A stretch of DNA of 64,000 bases from Chitinophaga deserti (GCF_003149455.1 NZ_QFFK01000006.1:1-64000); one strand, 5' to 3'. Shown: positions 1 through 8,848, counted from the first letter of the stretch. The notes: generated from the letters alone by a model not told the origin. Translations and numbers: made by a program.

Positions 1-108
1 CAATTGTAAAGCGAATTTGATCGCAAGCCAAGTAACTGTAAAGCGAAAACAGTGTTTAACGACAATGCTGTCAAGCCAATCCCGTACTTAACCCCCTAAC
101 CCTGTAAA

Positions 109-142
109 GTTTTTTCAGTGTAAGACAATGTGCTGAAAAAAC
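109..142. repeat. 10-bp perfect inverted repeat
   Basis: GTTTTTTCAG at 109-118 is matched by CTGAAAAAAC at 133-142 across a 14-nt loop. The stem is A/T-rich and no T-run follows, so it is not a convincing intrinsic terminator. Its role is unknown. Confidence 0.6.
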
Positions 143-145
143 GCG

Positions 146-211
146 CTAATCGGCCTCTAATCGGCCTGTAATCGGCCTGTAATCGGCCTCTAATTGGCCT
201 GTAATCGGCCT
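146..211. repeat. 11-bp tandem direct repeat, six copies
   Basis: Six head-to-tail copies of YTAATCGGCCT start at 146, 157, 168, 179, 190 and 201. The first base alternates C or G, and copy five has one internal change (C to T). There are no spacers, so it is a microsatellite-like array and not a CRISPR. The 11-bp period is close to one helical turn, which would place every copy on the same DNA face. Confidence 0.9.
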
Positions 212-292
212 TTGGGGTTTTCGGGTTTCGTCCTGGAATAAGTATACAGGTTGTGGGGTCTTATCCTGGTACACGATGATAAAGGGAATAAC

Positions 293-323
293 AAAGGGCT
301 TCCTCTTGCAGAGAAAGCCCTTT
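293..323 (-). terminator. Probable intrinsic terminator of the gene ending at 345
   Basis: AAAGGGCTT (293-301) pairs with AAGCCCTTT (315-323). Inside it CTCT (303-306) pairs with AGAG (310-313) around a 3-nt loop. The resulting hairpin is long and nearly perfect and lies 20 bases past the minus-strand stop codon. The following T-run is short, so confidence is moderate. Confidence 0.5.
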
Positions 324-344
324 CCGGTATGGATGGTTCCTGAT

Positions 345-1856
345 TTACTTAGCGGGTTTGCGCAGTGCCTGTACGGCGGTGGCGGAAATACTGTCGGCCG
401 TATTGCCCCATGCGCTGCGGATATGTGTGGCAACAGCGGCAATATCTTCGTCGGAAAGGAAGGAGAATGCAGGCATGTGCTCTGTGGCGGATGACTTACT
501 GCCATTTAGCAGTATGTTCAGCAATGCCTCCGGCTTACCGGTTACGATTTTGCTTTGCGCGAGGGCAGGGAATGAACCCGCAACGCCTTTACCGTCTGCC
601 TTATGGCAGGCTTCACAATAGCTTTTATAGATGGCAGGGCCTTTGGCTACGGGAGATACCGGAGCAGCGGCAGGACCGGGGAGGATGGTAAGTCCTTTCG
701 ATTCCTTAATGGGAGAGAGGCGGATGATCCGGTCGTCTGCCGGGATGGGGAAGCCCTTTCCGGGGTTCCAGTCGCGGTTGCTGGTGGCGAGGTAAATATC
801 ACCTTCGGTCGATACGCAGATATCGCGGATGCGGCCAAACTGCTGCGTGAAGTATATCTTTTCCCCCATCACGGAATCGCGGGCATCGTTCAGTTGCAGT
901 ACATGCAGGCTGGCGCCTTTGAGGGTGCCGAGTAATATCGTGTTCTGCCAGTCGGGGATGGCGGTGTGGTTGTAATAGCTGATGCCTGCAGGTGCGATGG
1001 TAGGCGTCCAGGCTTTGGCGGGCGGGTTGAAAGGGAAGCTGTCTGCATACGCCTTTTCATCAGCCCGGTCTGCAAAGCCTTCGATATGGGGCCATGCGTA
1101 ATAAGCTGCTTTTTGGATGAGGTTCAGCTCATCGTCGGTAGCGTCGCCATGTTCGGAAGCAAAGAGTTGGCCGTTGTCGGTGAACGCGAGGCCCTGTATG
1201 TTACGGTGCCCGCGCGACCACATGTAATTGCCCGGGTAAGGATTATCTGCCGGAACGGAACCGTCTGCATTGAGGCGCAGCACCTTGCCATTCAGCGATG
1301 CCGTGTCTCCTGCAAATTCGTCGTGGGCAGCATCTCCGGTAGAGAAATACACTTTCCCATCCGGGCCTACCAGTACGCGGGAACCATTATGGCCCGTATT
1401 ACCGGGGAATTCAAGTAATATCTTAGGATCCGTGAGGGTATCATTTCCACGGTTATATCGCACGAGGCGTGAAACGATGGAAGAGTCTGCCTTACGGGTG
1501 GTATAATCAAGGTAAACGAAAGGTTCGGTGGGATGCACCGTCATGCCAAGCAAACCCAGTGAGCGCTGGCGGTACACTTCAGGAATGGAGAGTACCTGTT
1601 TCTTTTTGCCCGTGGCAGGATCTATTTTACTGACCGTACCACTCTGTTCCGTGAACCAGATATGCCCGTCCGGCCCCCAGCAGATTTCCCAGGGAACATT
1701 TAATCCTTCTGCTACGGTGGAGATGCCTATAATGCCGGAATCCAGTTCCAGCGCGGCGGTTACCGGCTGGGAGAACCTGTTGGCCGGTTCGTTGCAGGAC
1801 AAAAATACACTTGCCGGTATTACTGCCGGCAGCAAATAAGAAAGCCATTTTTTCAT
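345..1856 (-). CDS. PQQ-type sugar dehydrogenase (GSDH/sorbosone dehydrogenase-like) fused to cytochrome c, lipoprotein
   Basis: The 503-residue product should oxidise a sugar or related alcohol in the periplasm and pass electrons to its own haem. A signal peptide ends in a lipobox (SVFLSC, Cys21), implying membrane anchoring. Residues about 45-390 form the beta-propeller, with typical pieces such as VPWEICWGPDG, GHNGSRVLVGPDGKVYFSTGD and RGHRNIQGLAF. The C-terminal 100 residues are a small c-type cytochrome with CEACH (Cys414, Cys417, His418) and a likely axial Met461 in EHMPAF. The start at 1856 is chosen over an in-frame ATG nine codons upstream because it gives a normal signal peptide. 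The exact substrate and the PQQ requirement cannot be read from the sequence. It stands alone; a divergent lactonase-like gene follows. Confidence 0.85.
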   Translation of the reverse strand: MKKWLSYLLPAVIPASVFLSCNEPANRFSQPVTAALELDSGIIGISTVAEGLNVPWEICWGPDGHIWFTEQSGTVSKIDPATGKKKQVLSIPEVYRQRSLGLLGMTVHPTEPFVYLDYTTRKADSSIVSRLVRYNRGNDTLTDPKILLEFPGNTGHNGSRVLVGPDGKVYFSTGDAAHDEFAGDTASLNGKVLRLNADGSVPADNPYPGNYMWSRGHRNIQGLAFTDNGQLFASEHGDATDDELNLIQKAAYYAWPHIEGFADRADEKAYADSFPFNPPAKAWTPTIAPAGISYYNHTAIPDWQNTILLGTLKGASLHVLQLNDARDSVMGEKIYFTQQFGRIRDICVSTEGDIYLATSNRDWNPGKGFPIPADDRIIRLSPIKESKGLTILPGPAAAPVSPVAKGPAIYKSYCEACHKADGKGVAGSFPALAQSKIVTGKPEALLNILLNGSKSSATEHMPAFSFLSDEDIAAVATHIRSAWGNTADSISATAVQALRKPAK

Positions 1857-1985
1857 CGGGTATACATAATCGTTATCACACACATGGAAGGAATAACCCG
1901 TTATTACGGGTACGTACCCGAAAGATAGGAATATTTTGGCTGAAATAGTGTGCGGACAAGGATTTATTTAATAATTTACCTCCTG

Positions 1986-2864
1986 ATGGAAATGCATGAA
2001 AGAATCACTGCTTCGCATTGGCGGAAAGCAGGATTAAAGTTAGGAGAAGGGCCGCGCTGGGATGCTGTTCACAACCGATGGATTTGGGTAGATATTGTTG
2101 CGGGAGAAATCTTCGTATGTGATCACCTCAACGGTGAAGTGCGTACGTATGCTCCCGGCAATTACGTTTCGCTGGCCTTGCCCGCAGGTAAAGACGAGCT
2201 GGTGATTGCACAACAGGGAGGCATCTCCCGCCTTCACCTGTCAACCGGCAAAACGGAACGGATTACGGATATGGGATTACAGTGGGAGGAACTGCGCTGC
2301 AACGATGGAGCCGCAGATGCACAGGGGCGCTTATGGATCGGTACCACCGCATTCGACCATCGTGCCGGCGGCGGAGATCTTTACCTGATCGGTGAAGACC
2401 TGCAGGCAGCAGTCCGTTATCCGGAAGTAGCCTGCTCCAATGGCATAGCCTGGTCGCCCGATGGCAAAACCATGTATTATACCGACAGTCTGGCCCGTAC
2501 CATCATAGCTTTCGATTATCACCCCAACGGTACACTGCAGCATGAGCGCACCATCATCACTATTCCACCTTCGATGGGCTTCCCCGATGGCATGACCTGC
2601 GATGCGGAAGGTATGCTCTGGATTGCGATCTGGGGCGGCCATGGCGTTGGCAGGTGGAACCCTGCCACCGGGGAGCAGACCGGTTTTATTGAAGTGCCCG
2701 TACCGAATGTAACAGCCTGCTGCTTCGGAGGAGAAGATCTGCAGACACTGCTCATCACTACTGCTGCTAAGGAAACTGATCTGGCACAATACCCCTCTGC
2801 CGGTGATCTTTATGTTGCGAAGCCGGGTGTAACCGGTCAGAAACCCACCGATATTAAGCTGTAA
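1986..2864 (+). CDS. SMP-30/gluconolactonase-family protein
   Basis: The 292-residue product is a six-bladed propeller of the SMP-30/LRE family, whose members hydrolyse sugar lactones using one divalent metal. Visible family signatures are LGEGPRWD near the N-terminus (Glu21 is the expected metal ligand), a CSNGIAWSPDGKTMYYTDS segment (Asn ligand) and FPDGMTCDAEGMLWIA (Asp ligand). There is no signal peptide, so it is probably cytoplasmic. The start at 1986 is taken because residues before it read as a random hydrophobic tail; ATG at 1992 is also possible. It is divergent from the sugar dehydrogenase at 345-1856. Dehydrogenase product lactones would be its natural substrate, but they lie in different compartments. 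Confidence 0.85.
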   Translation: MEMHERITASHWRKAGLKLGEGPRWDAVHNRWIWVDIVAGEIFVCDHLNGEVRTYAPGNYVSLALPAGKDELVIAQQGGISRLHLSTGKTERITDMGLQWEELRCNDGAADAQGRLWIGTTAFDHRAGGGDLYLIGEDLQAAVRYPEVACSNGIAWSPDGKTMYYTDSLARTIIAFDYHPNGTLQHERTIITIPPSMGFPDGMTCDAEGMLWIAIWGGHGVGRWNPATGEQTGFIEVPVPNVTACCFGGEDLQTLLITTAAKETDLAQYPSAGDLYVAKPGVTGQKPTDIKL

Positions 2865-2910
2865 ATCAATAGCATATTTCAGTTTACTGAGGTCTGCTTA
2901 TCAAGTGTTA

Positions 2911-2947
2911 CAGGGCGCCGGCAATCGTTTGCCGGTGCCCTGTGTTT
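2911..2947 (+). terminator. Intrinsic terminator after the SMP-30 gene
   Basis: A 14-bp GC-rich stem (CAGGGCGCCGGCAA with TTGCCGGTGCCCTG, one G-U pair, 3-4 nt loop) is followed by TGTGTTTTCC. It lies 46 bases after the stop codon at 2864. Confidence 0.8.
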
Positions 2948-3151
2948 TCCTGCCACTCATGTTGCCTTTCAACCACCCGTCATTCACCTGCAACTTTCAG
3001 CAGGCACCATCGTCTTTATGGGGTATGCGCTGCGGTACGTATTTCTACTGAAATAATCCAGTGGCGCAGGTTTGGGATGAACGGGAGTTGAAATCCGAAC
3101 ATCCGTCCGAACTTTATCATCATCCTTTTCAGCAACTATTTTACCTTGTTT

Positions 3152-5569
3152 ATGCAACTCCGCTCCTTTCTCCTCACGTTGACCTTGCTGGTGTGCTCAT
3201 ACGTTAGCGCGTATGCACAGCGGAACATTTACCTCAAAGTCACAGATGCTTCCGGCAGCCCCCTTCCATTCGCCAGCGTAGTGGTAAAGAAAGCAACAGA
3301 TTCCTCCCTCGTAAAAGGGCAGATGAGTGATACCGACGGTAAAATTCAGTTTGAATCCGTTAACCCCGGCAAATATTTCATCGAAGCTTCACAAATGGGA
3401 TACACTGCTGCACGCACGGATGTGTTCCAGGTGCAGGAGAAAAATATCACCCTCAATACCCTCGTACTGCAAACTGCTCCCAAAAGCCTGAAAGGTGTGG
3501 AAGTAACTGCGCAGAAACCATTCATAGAACGTGCAGAAGGTAAAACCATCCTCAACGTGGAAGGCAGTGTGGCCGCAGCAGGCAACACCGTGCTGGACCT
3601 CCTCCGCCGCGCTCCCGGTGTAACCGTGGATAAGGATGATAACCTCGTCCTGAAAGGCAAACAGGGCGTTACCGTAATGATCGACGGGAAGCTGACTTAC
3701 CTTTCCAACGAAGCCCTCGCGGAACTCCTTAAAAGCATGAATGCGGAAGGGGTGTCTGCGATAGAGATTATTACCAGTCCGGGTGCTAAATACGATGCCG
3801 CAGGCTCATCGGGTATCATCAATATCAAAACCAAGAAAGGACAGCTTACCGGTTTCAACGGCTCGGTAAGTCTTTCCGGCGGTGTGGGCAGATACTTCTA
3901 TTACAGCACCGGTCTTACCCTCAACTGGAGAACCAAAAAGTTCAATGCTTTCGGTAACCTCAACTGGGGCGACCGCCAGGGATTCAATACACGGGAACTG
4001 AACCGGAGGACCGGTGGCGATGATCCGTTGTATTACCGTCAGAGCGTATTGCAGAAAAACGATTTTCTCAACCGTTCCGGTAAAGTGGGTTTTGATTACT
4101 TCGTGAATGATAAGCAGACCATCGGTGTAATGGTAAATGGTTACTCCAATGCTTTCTGGCGTTCTGCCCCCAGCGCCACGGAGGTAATGAATCCCGGCAA
4201 GCCGGCCGATTCCGTCCTTTATTCCGATGTGGTGGGCAATAACCGTTTCCGCGGTATTTCCGCTAACCTGAACTACAAACTCAAGATGGATACGCTGGGT
4301 TCGGAGTTTAGCATGGATGCGGATTACGCGAAGTTCTACAACCGCATGCATACCTACCTGGCAGACAGTATGCGCCGGGTGAATGATGGAATGATCCTCA
4401 ACAAGAGTGGGCTTCGTACACTGCCGTTTACCAATATCGAGATCCGCAGTATAAAAGCCGACTGGGTGCAGGCCATCACAAAGTCGTTTAAACTGGAAGC
4501 CGGTGCCAAGGCAAGTTTTGTGGAAACAGACAACAACATGGCATTGGATTCCCTCATCAGCGGCGTATACAAACCGGTACTTTCCCAATACGATCAGTTT
4601 GTGTACCGCGAAGATGTAATTGCGGGTTATGCCACATTGAAGAAGAACTGGAAGAAGGTAGACCTCACTGCAGGCCTCAGGCTGGAGCACACTACTTCCG
4701 ATGCAAATTCGATTTCGCTGAAGAACCGCATCCGCCGGTACTACCTCGATTTCTTCCCCAACTTCACGGCAGATTATAAGTTCAACGACAATAACAAGAT
4801 GGGCTTCACTTACAACAAGCGCATCAACCGTCCGGGTTACGGCCAGTTAAACCCGTTCATGTTCTTCCTCGACAAATACACCTTCTTCCGCGGCAACTCT
4901 TACCTGACGCCGGAATACACGCATAACACAGAGCTTTCCTACACCTTTAAGAACAAATACATTTTTACGGCCGGGTACACGCAAACCAATGATGTGATCG
5001 ACGAATACCTGATGCTGAACAACGAAACGAAAGTAACCACCAGTACTTCGCGGAACCTGGGCACACGCAAGAATATTTCGTTTGAAGTGAGTGTGCCGGT
5101 AGATTTCACCAAATGGTGGAACGCCAATACCAACGCGTCTGTTTACCACAACCAGTACTGGATCAAAGACTCGCTGGGTAACTTCACTACCAAAAGTCTT
5201 TCCTGGCATTTCAATACCACCCATACCTTCACCCTTCCGAAAGATTTCAAGATTGAGCTGAGCGGCTGGTATGAAGCGCCTAATGTGTACGGCATCTGGC
5301 GTTCGGAGCCGATGTGGGCTGCCAATGCAGGCATACAGAAAACGATGATGAAGAAGAAAGGAACGCTGAAAGTAAGTGTGAACGACATCTTTGCTTCGGC
5401 CCGCTTCAGGGGTACTGCAGATTTCAACAACGTATACCTGCAGGTGAACAACCGCTGGCAGAACAGAACCCTGAATGTGACGTTCACTTACCGCTTCGGT
5501 AACTCCAAAGTAGAGGGTGCCCGCGAAAGAAAATCAGGCAGCGAAGAGGAAAGCCGCCGCGCAGGTTGA
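3152..5569 (+). CDS. TonB-dependent outer-membrane beta-barrel protein (OMP_b-brl_3 type)
   Basis: The 805-residue product is an outer-membrane protein with a Sec signal peptide ending SAYAQ, a carboxypeptidase-regulatory-like Ig domain (about residues 25-110, starting NIYLKVTDASGSPLPFASV), a TonB plug-like segment (about 115-230, containing ILNVEGSVAAAGNTVLDLLRRAPGV and IEIITSPGAKYDAAGSSGIINIKTKKG split over it) and a long barrel. It lacks the classic SusC signature and has no SusD partner, so it fits the smaller PF14905 group whose ligands are mostly unknown. The ATG at 3152 is preferred to a TTG two codons earlier. The C-terminal dozen residues are rich in R, E, G and S and lack the usual terminal aromatic residue. 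Confidence 0.85.
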   Translation: MQLRSFLLTLTLLVCSYVSAYAQRNIYLKVTDASGSPLPFASVVVKKATDSSLVKGQMSDTDGKIQFESVNPGKYFIEASQMGYTAARTDVFQVQEKNITLNTLVLQTAPKSLKGVEVTAQKPFIERAEGKTILNVEGSVAAAGNTVLDLLRRAPGVTVDKDDNLVLKGKQGVTVMIDGKLTYLSNEALAELLKSMNAEGVSAIEIITSPGAKYDAAGSSGIINIKTKKGQLTGFNGSVSLSGGVGRYFYYSTGLTLNWRTKKFNAFGNLNWGDRQGFNTRELNRRTGGDDPLYYRQSVLQKNDFLNRSGKVGFDYFVNDKQTIGVMVNGYSNAFWRSAPSATEVMNPGKPADSVLYSDVVGNNRFRGISANLNYKLKMDTLGSEFSMDADYAKFYNRMHTYLADSMRRVNDGMILNKSGLRTLPFTNIEIRSIKADWVQAITKSFKLEAGAKASFVETDNNMALDSLISGVYKPVLSQYDQFVYREDVIAGYATLKKNWKKVDLTAGLRLEHTTSDANSISLKNRIRRYYLDFFPNFTADYKFNDNNKMGFTYNKRINRPGYGQLNPFMFFLDKYTFFRGNSYLTPEYTHNTELSYTFKNKYIFTAGYTQTNDVIDEYLMLNNETKVTTSTSRNLGTRKNISFEVSVPVDFTKWWNANTNASVYHNQYWIKDSLGNFTTKSLSWHFNTTHTFTLPKDFKIELSGWYEAPNVYGIWRSEPMWAANAGIQKTMMKKKGTLKVSVNDIFASARFRGTADFNNVYLQVNNRWQNRTLNVTFTYRFGNSKVEGARERKSGSEEESRRAG

Positions 5570-5603
5570 TGCAGTTTTGTACCTTGCGGGAAATGAACCT
5601 CCC

Positions 5604-5957
5604 ATGAGCGAAACCCATCCGCTGCTGCAAAATAAAACACCCGAAGCCCTGGCCCTCTACCATGCTTTTGTAGCGGCCTTCCGGGAAGAAGGGGCTGCCG
5701 GGGTTGCTTCCACCAAATCCATGCTGGTGGTGGAAGGTCCGGATGGTCATGCTGCTTACATCACGCAGCTGGGTAAAAACTTCCTGCATGTGGTGTTCCC
5801 TTTCTCACAATCATTCCCTGATAACCTGTGTTTTCAGAAGATAGCACAGGTGCCGGGACAGCAGCAATTTAACCATCATTTCAGAATGCTGCTGCCGGAA
5901 GATGTGAATGATGAAGTACGTGCCTTTATGCGCCGTTCCCTTAAGCCCGGAAGATGA
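5604..5957 (+). CDS. DUF5655-like small protein
   Basis: The 117-residue cytoplasmic protein has a short helical N-terminus, a central strand-rich part (STKSMLVVEGPDGHAAYITQ) and a C-terminal FNHHFRMLLPEDVNDEVRAFM. The HHFR..PEDV pattern and size resemble DUF5655 proteins, a family without an assigned reaction. Start 5604 (MSETHPLL) is chosen because the upstream extension overlaps the previous gene and reads as its shifted frame. It begins 34 bases after the outer-membrane gene and probably shares its transcript. A terminator hairpin overlaps its stop codon. Confidence 0.65.
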   Translation: MSETHPLLQNKTPEALALYHAFVAAFREEGAAGVASTKSMLVVEGPDGHAAYITQLGKNFLHVVFPFSQSFPDNLCFQKIAQVPGQQQFNHHFRMLLPEDVNDEVRAFMRRSLKPGR

Positions 5958-5976
5958 AACATCCTCCGGGTTTTTT
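5946..5976 (+). terminator. Intrinsic terminator overlapping the stop of the DUF5655-like gene
   Basis: CCCGGAAGATG pairs with CATCCTCCGGG with one mismatch around an AAA loop, followed by six T. The TGA stop at 5955-5957 lies inside the stem-loop. The next gene starts only 15 bases beyond, so it must have a promoter inside or very near this hairpin, or rely on read-through. Confidence 0.8.
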
Positions 5977-5990
5977 GTATATTCAGGCTT

Positions 5991-7139
5991 ATGAAAATTC
6001 CACGTATTCTTTCCGCGCTTTTACTGCTGTTAATTCTCCACCCGGCTATTGCCCAGCACCGTTTGCCCGCCTGGGCCATGGGTGGCTTTGTGCGCCCTGA
6101 AGGCCGCAACCCGGTTATTTCTCCAGACAGCCTTATCCGGTTCTGGTGCCCCATGCATGAGGACTCCGTTGCCTGGCAGTCGAACGATACCTTTAACCCC
6201 GCCGCTGCTGTGAAAGACGGGCGTATAGTACTGCTGTACCGTGCAGAAGATAAATCGGGTGTAAAGATCGGCCACCGCACTTCCCGCATCGGGCATGCAG
6301 TTAGTACCGACGGTATTACATTCGACAGGATGCCCGTACCGGTGATGTACCCTGCCGTTGACAGTCAGCAGGCGAATGAATGGCCCGGAGGATGTGAAGA
6401 CCCGCGGGTGGCGGTAACGGAAGACGGGTTATATGTAATGCTCTATACCCAGTGGAACCGCACCATTGCCCGGCTGGGCGTGGCCACCTCCCGTGATCTC
6501 ATACATTGGGAAAAGCACGGGCCGGCCTTTGAGCAGGCGTACGATGGTAAGTTTAATAAGTCGTGGAGCAAATCCGCTTCACTCGTTACCGAGATAAAAG
6601 ATGGTAAGCAGGTAATTGCCAAATTGAACGGGAGGTACTTCATGTACTGGGGAGAGCGTGGTGTGCATGGGGCCTGGTCCGATAACCTGACCGACTGGGA
6701 GCCGGTGACGGACTCCACAGGAGAGCTAAAAGCGTTCATCCGTCCGCGTAATGGATATTTCGACAGTGACTTAACCGAGTGCGGCCCCCCGGCTATTAAA
6801 ACCCCTTCAGGCATTTTGCTCCTTTATAACGGTAAGAACAAATCCAACACAGGCCGCGATCCCCGCTTCAATGCCAATGCCTATTGCGCAGGGCAGGTGC
6901 TGTTCGATTCCGCAGATCCTACTAAAGTGATTGCCCGGCTGGATGTACCGTTCCTCCGGCCTATGGCGCCATTTGAGAAAAGCGGCCAGTACCGCGATGG
7001 CACCGTGTTCATTGAAGGGATGGCGTATTATGGTGGCAAGTGGTATCTGTATTACGGATGCGCGGATTCAAGGGTGGGCGTGGCTATCTATGATCCTGCA
7101 AGCCCTGCTGCTGCAGACCCGCTGCCGGATGCTCCCTGA
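5991..7139 (+). CDS. Secreted GH130-family glycoside phosphorylase/hydrolase
   Basis: The 382-residue product has a signal peptide (cleaved near PAIAQ) and a five-bladed propeller of the GH130 type, enzymes that phosphorolyse or hydrolyse beta-mannosides. The family mark GGCEDPRV is present, with Asp137 at the position of the catalytic acid. Further supporting segments are DTFNPAAAVKDGRIVLLYRAED, split before that motif, and GILLLYNGKN near residue 280. Being exported argues for a hydrolase rather than a phosphorylase, since phosphate-using members are usually cytoplasmic, but this is inference. It is 77 bases upstream of a secreted amidohydrolase on the same strand. No SusCD pair adjoins it. 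Confidence 0.8.
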   Translation: MKIPRILSALLLLLILHPAIAQHRLPAWAMGGFVRPEGRNPVISPDSLIRFWCPMHEDSVAWQSNDTFNPAAAVKDGRIVLLYRAEDKSGVKIGHRTSRIGHAVSTDGITFDRMPVPVMYPAVDSQQANEWPGGCEDPRVAVTEDGLYVMLYTQWNRTIARLGVATSRDLIHWEKHGPAFEQAYDGKFNKSWSKSASLVTEIKDGKQVIAKLNGRYFMYWGERGVHGAWSDNLTDWEPVTDSTGELKAFIRPRNGYFDSDLTECGPPAIKTPSGILLLYNGKNKSNTGRDPRFNANAYCAGQVLFDSADPTKVIARLDVPFLRPMAPFEKSGQYRDGTVFIEGMAYYGGKWYLYYGCADSRVGVAIYDPASPAAADPLPDAP

Positions 7140-7216
7140 GCTGCCGCTCGTCATTTCCGGCTTGCACATTCGCCGGTATTGTGTAGATTTAGCTGACTAT
7201 CTTACCCTTCACGCTT

Positions 7217-8302
7217 ATGCTCAGAACTTATGCCTTCGCCGGCTGCCTCCTGATCGCTTCTACTGCGCTCGGACAGCAGAAAATGGATTTCGAAAAGTAT
7301 GATCCCGTATCCACACTGAAAGTGCCGGAGCACCGGGTGCCCCGCGCTAAATTCCCTTTCATTGACGTACATAACCACCAGCGGAATATGGACGGCGCTT
7401 CACTGGCACGCCTTTCCAAAGCTATGGATGCCCTCAATATGAAGGTAATGGTGAACCTTAGCGGCGGCTACGGCAGCGGGCTGAAGGAAATGACCAGCAG
7501 CATCAAAGCCAATGCACCTAAACGCTTCGTCGTTTTCGCCAATATCAATTTCAGCGGTATCGGTGAAGAAGGCTGGACCGCCAAAGCCGTAGCCCAGCTG
7601 GAGCAGGACGCACGCGAAGGGGCAGGCGGGCTGAAAGTATTCAAGAACCTGGGCCTCAGTGTGAAAGATAACAAAGGCAACCGCGTAACGGTAGACGATC
7701 CGCGCCTCGATGCCATCTGGGCTAAATGTGGCGAGCTGAAAATGCCCGTTCTTATCCATACCGCTGATCCCAAACCTTTCTGGGATCCTGCAGACGAGCA
7801 TAACGAGCGCTGGATGGAAATTGTAACCCATCCCGGCCGTAAACGCGGGCCGGATAACCCGGCACCCTGGGAAACCCTCATTGCCGAGCAGCACCGCATG
7901 TTTAAAAAGCATCCTAAAACCACTTTTATAGATGCGCACTTTGGCTGGTACGCCAACGATTTGGCGCATTTGGGCAAGCTGATGGATCAGATGCCCAATA
8001 TTGTGGTGGAATTTGGAGCCGTGATCGCAGAGCTGGGCCGCCAGCCGCAGATGGCACGCGCATTCTTCGAGAAGTACCAGGACAGGATACTGTTTGGTAA
8101 AGACTCCTGGGTGCCGGAAGAATATGAAACCTATTTCCGGGTACTGGAAACCGGCGATGAATACTTCCCTTATCACAAGAAATACCACGCTTTCTGGCGC
8201 ATGTACGGCCTCAACCTGTCAGACAATATCCTGAAGAAGGTCTACTACAAGAACGCCCTCCGCATTCTTCCCAAAATAGATAAATCGCAATTCCCGGATT
8301 GA
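7217..8302 (+). CDS. Secreted amidohydrolase-family metal-dependent hydrolase
   Basis: The 361-residue product has a signal peptide (STALGQ) and the Amidohydro_2 TIM-barrel pattern: FIDVHNH gives the HxH metal pair (His52, His54), PVLIHTAD supplies a further His, TFIDAHFGW another, and ILFGKDSWVP the terminal Asp. This subgroup includes decarboxylases and lactonases, and the substrate here is unknown. It lies just after the GH130 gene and may share its transcript. Exported members of this subgroup are widespread in Bacteroidota beside carbohydrate genes. Confidence 0.8.
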   Translation: MLRTYAFAGCLLIASTALGQQKMDFEKYDPVSTLKVPEHRVPRAKFPFIDVHNHQRNMDGASLARLSKAMDALNMKVMVNLSGGYGSGLKEMTSSIKANAPKRFVVFANINFSGIGEEGWTAKAVAQLEQDAREGAGGLKVFKNLGLSVKDNKGNRVTVDDPRLDAIWAKCGELKMPVLIHTADPKPFWDPADEHNERWMEIVTHPGRKRGPDNPAPWETLIAEQHRMFKKHPKTTFIDAHFGWYANDLAHLGKLMDQMPNIVVEFGAVIAELGRQPQMARAFFEKYQDRILFGKDSWVPEEYETYFRVLETGDEYFPYHKKYHAFWRMYGLNLSDNILKKVYYKNALRILPKIDKSQFPD

Positions 8303-8367
8303 CGGCAGCCGCCTAAAGGCAGGATGTAAGTATTGACACAACTGCCGTATAAGCCGTAAATTGCAGC

Positions 8368-8826
8368 ATGCAGTACAAAATGGATAAACCGGTGCGCGGC
8401 ACCATCGGAGAAGTGAAATACCGCTGTGTGATTGAATGGCGGAACGGCAGCTTTATTGCTGATGAACCGGAGAAGTCCGGCGGGCAGGATAGTGGTCCTG
8501 ATCCTTTCACGCTTTTCCTTTCCTCCCTCGCATCCTGCACCCTGGCCACCCTGCGTATGTACATCGACCGTAAAGGGTGGGATATCCCCAACATCAGCGT
8601 GAACTGCAATCTTTCCCAGAAGATAACCGATGGAACACTGATCTCGTTTATTGACCGGGACGTGTATTTCCATGCGGATACAACCCAGGAACAAAGGGAA
8701 CGGTTATTGCAGATCGCGAAGGCATGCCCTATTTCAAAAATGCTGGAAAGCACCATGGTGATCCGTACGGAAGCCAACGGGGGCGAAGAATTCATGGAAG
8801 AAATGATTCTCCGGGCAGATTATTAG
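8368..8826 (+). CDS. OsmC/Ohr-family peroxiredoxin-like protein
   Basis: The 152-residue protein shows the two conserved cysteines of the OsmC fold, Cys57 in LSSLASCTLATLRMY and Cys120 in AKACPISKML, which reduce organic hydroperoxides in known members. It sits 22 bases before the acyl-CoA dehydrogenase gene and should be co-transcribed with it. The short distance (5 bases) between a TAAATTG element at 8357-8363 and the ATG suggests a very short leader. Confidence 0.85.
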   Translation: MQYKMDKPVRGTIGEVKYRCVIEWRNGSFIADEPEKSGGQDSGPDPFTLFLSSLASCTLATLRMYIDRKGWDIPNISVNCNLSQKITDGTLISFIDRDVYFHADTTQEQRERLLQIAKACPISKMLESTMVIRTEANGGEEFMEEMILRADY

Positions 8827-8848
8827 CAACTAATAAAACCGACATATC

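Larger units (their letters stand above)
1..344. other. Non-coding repeat-rich region
   Basis: I find no credible gene here. It holds two copies of TGTAAAGCGAA (5-15 and 37-47), two copies of CAAGCCAA (24-31 and 72-79), a 10-bp inverted repeat (109-118 and 133-142), a six-copy 11-bp tandem repeat (146-211) and a terminator hairpin serving the minus-strand gene that ends at 345. Short open frames across the tandem repeat translate only the repeat and have no other coding sign. Confidence 0.7.

Noticed and set aside
146..211. Possible CRISPR array
   Set aside because: The units are 11 bp, directly abutting and without spacers; no cas gene is present.
3806..4690. 294-codon open frame on the minus strand
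   Set aside because: It lies wholly inside the outer-membrane beta-barrel gene and is a shadow of it.
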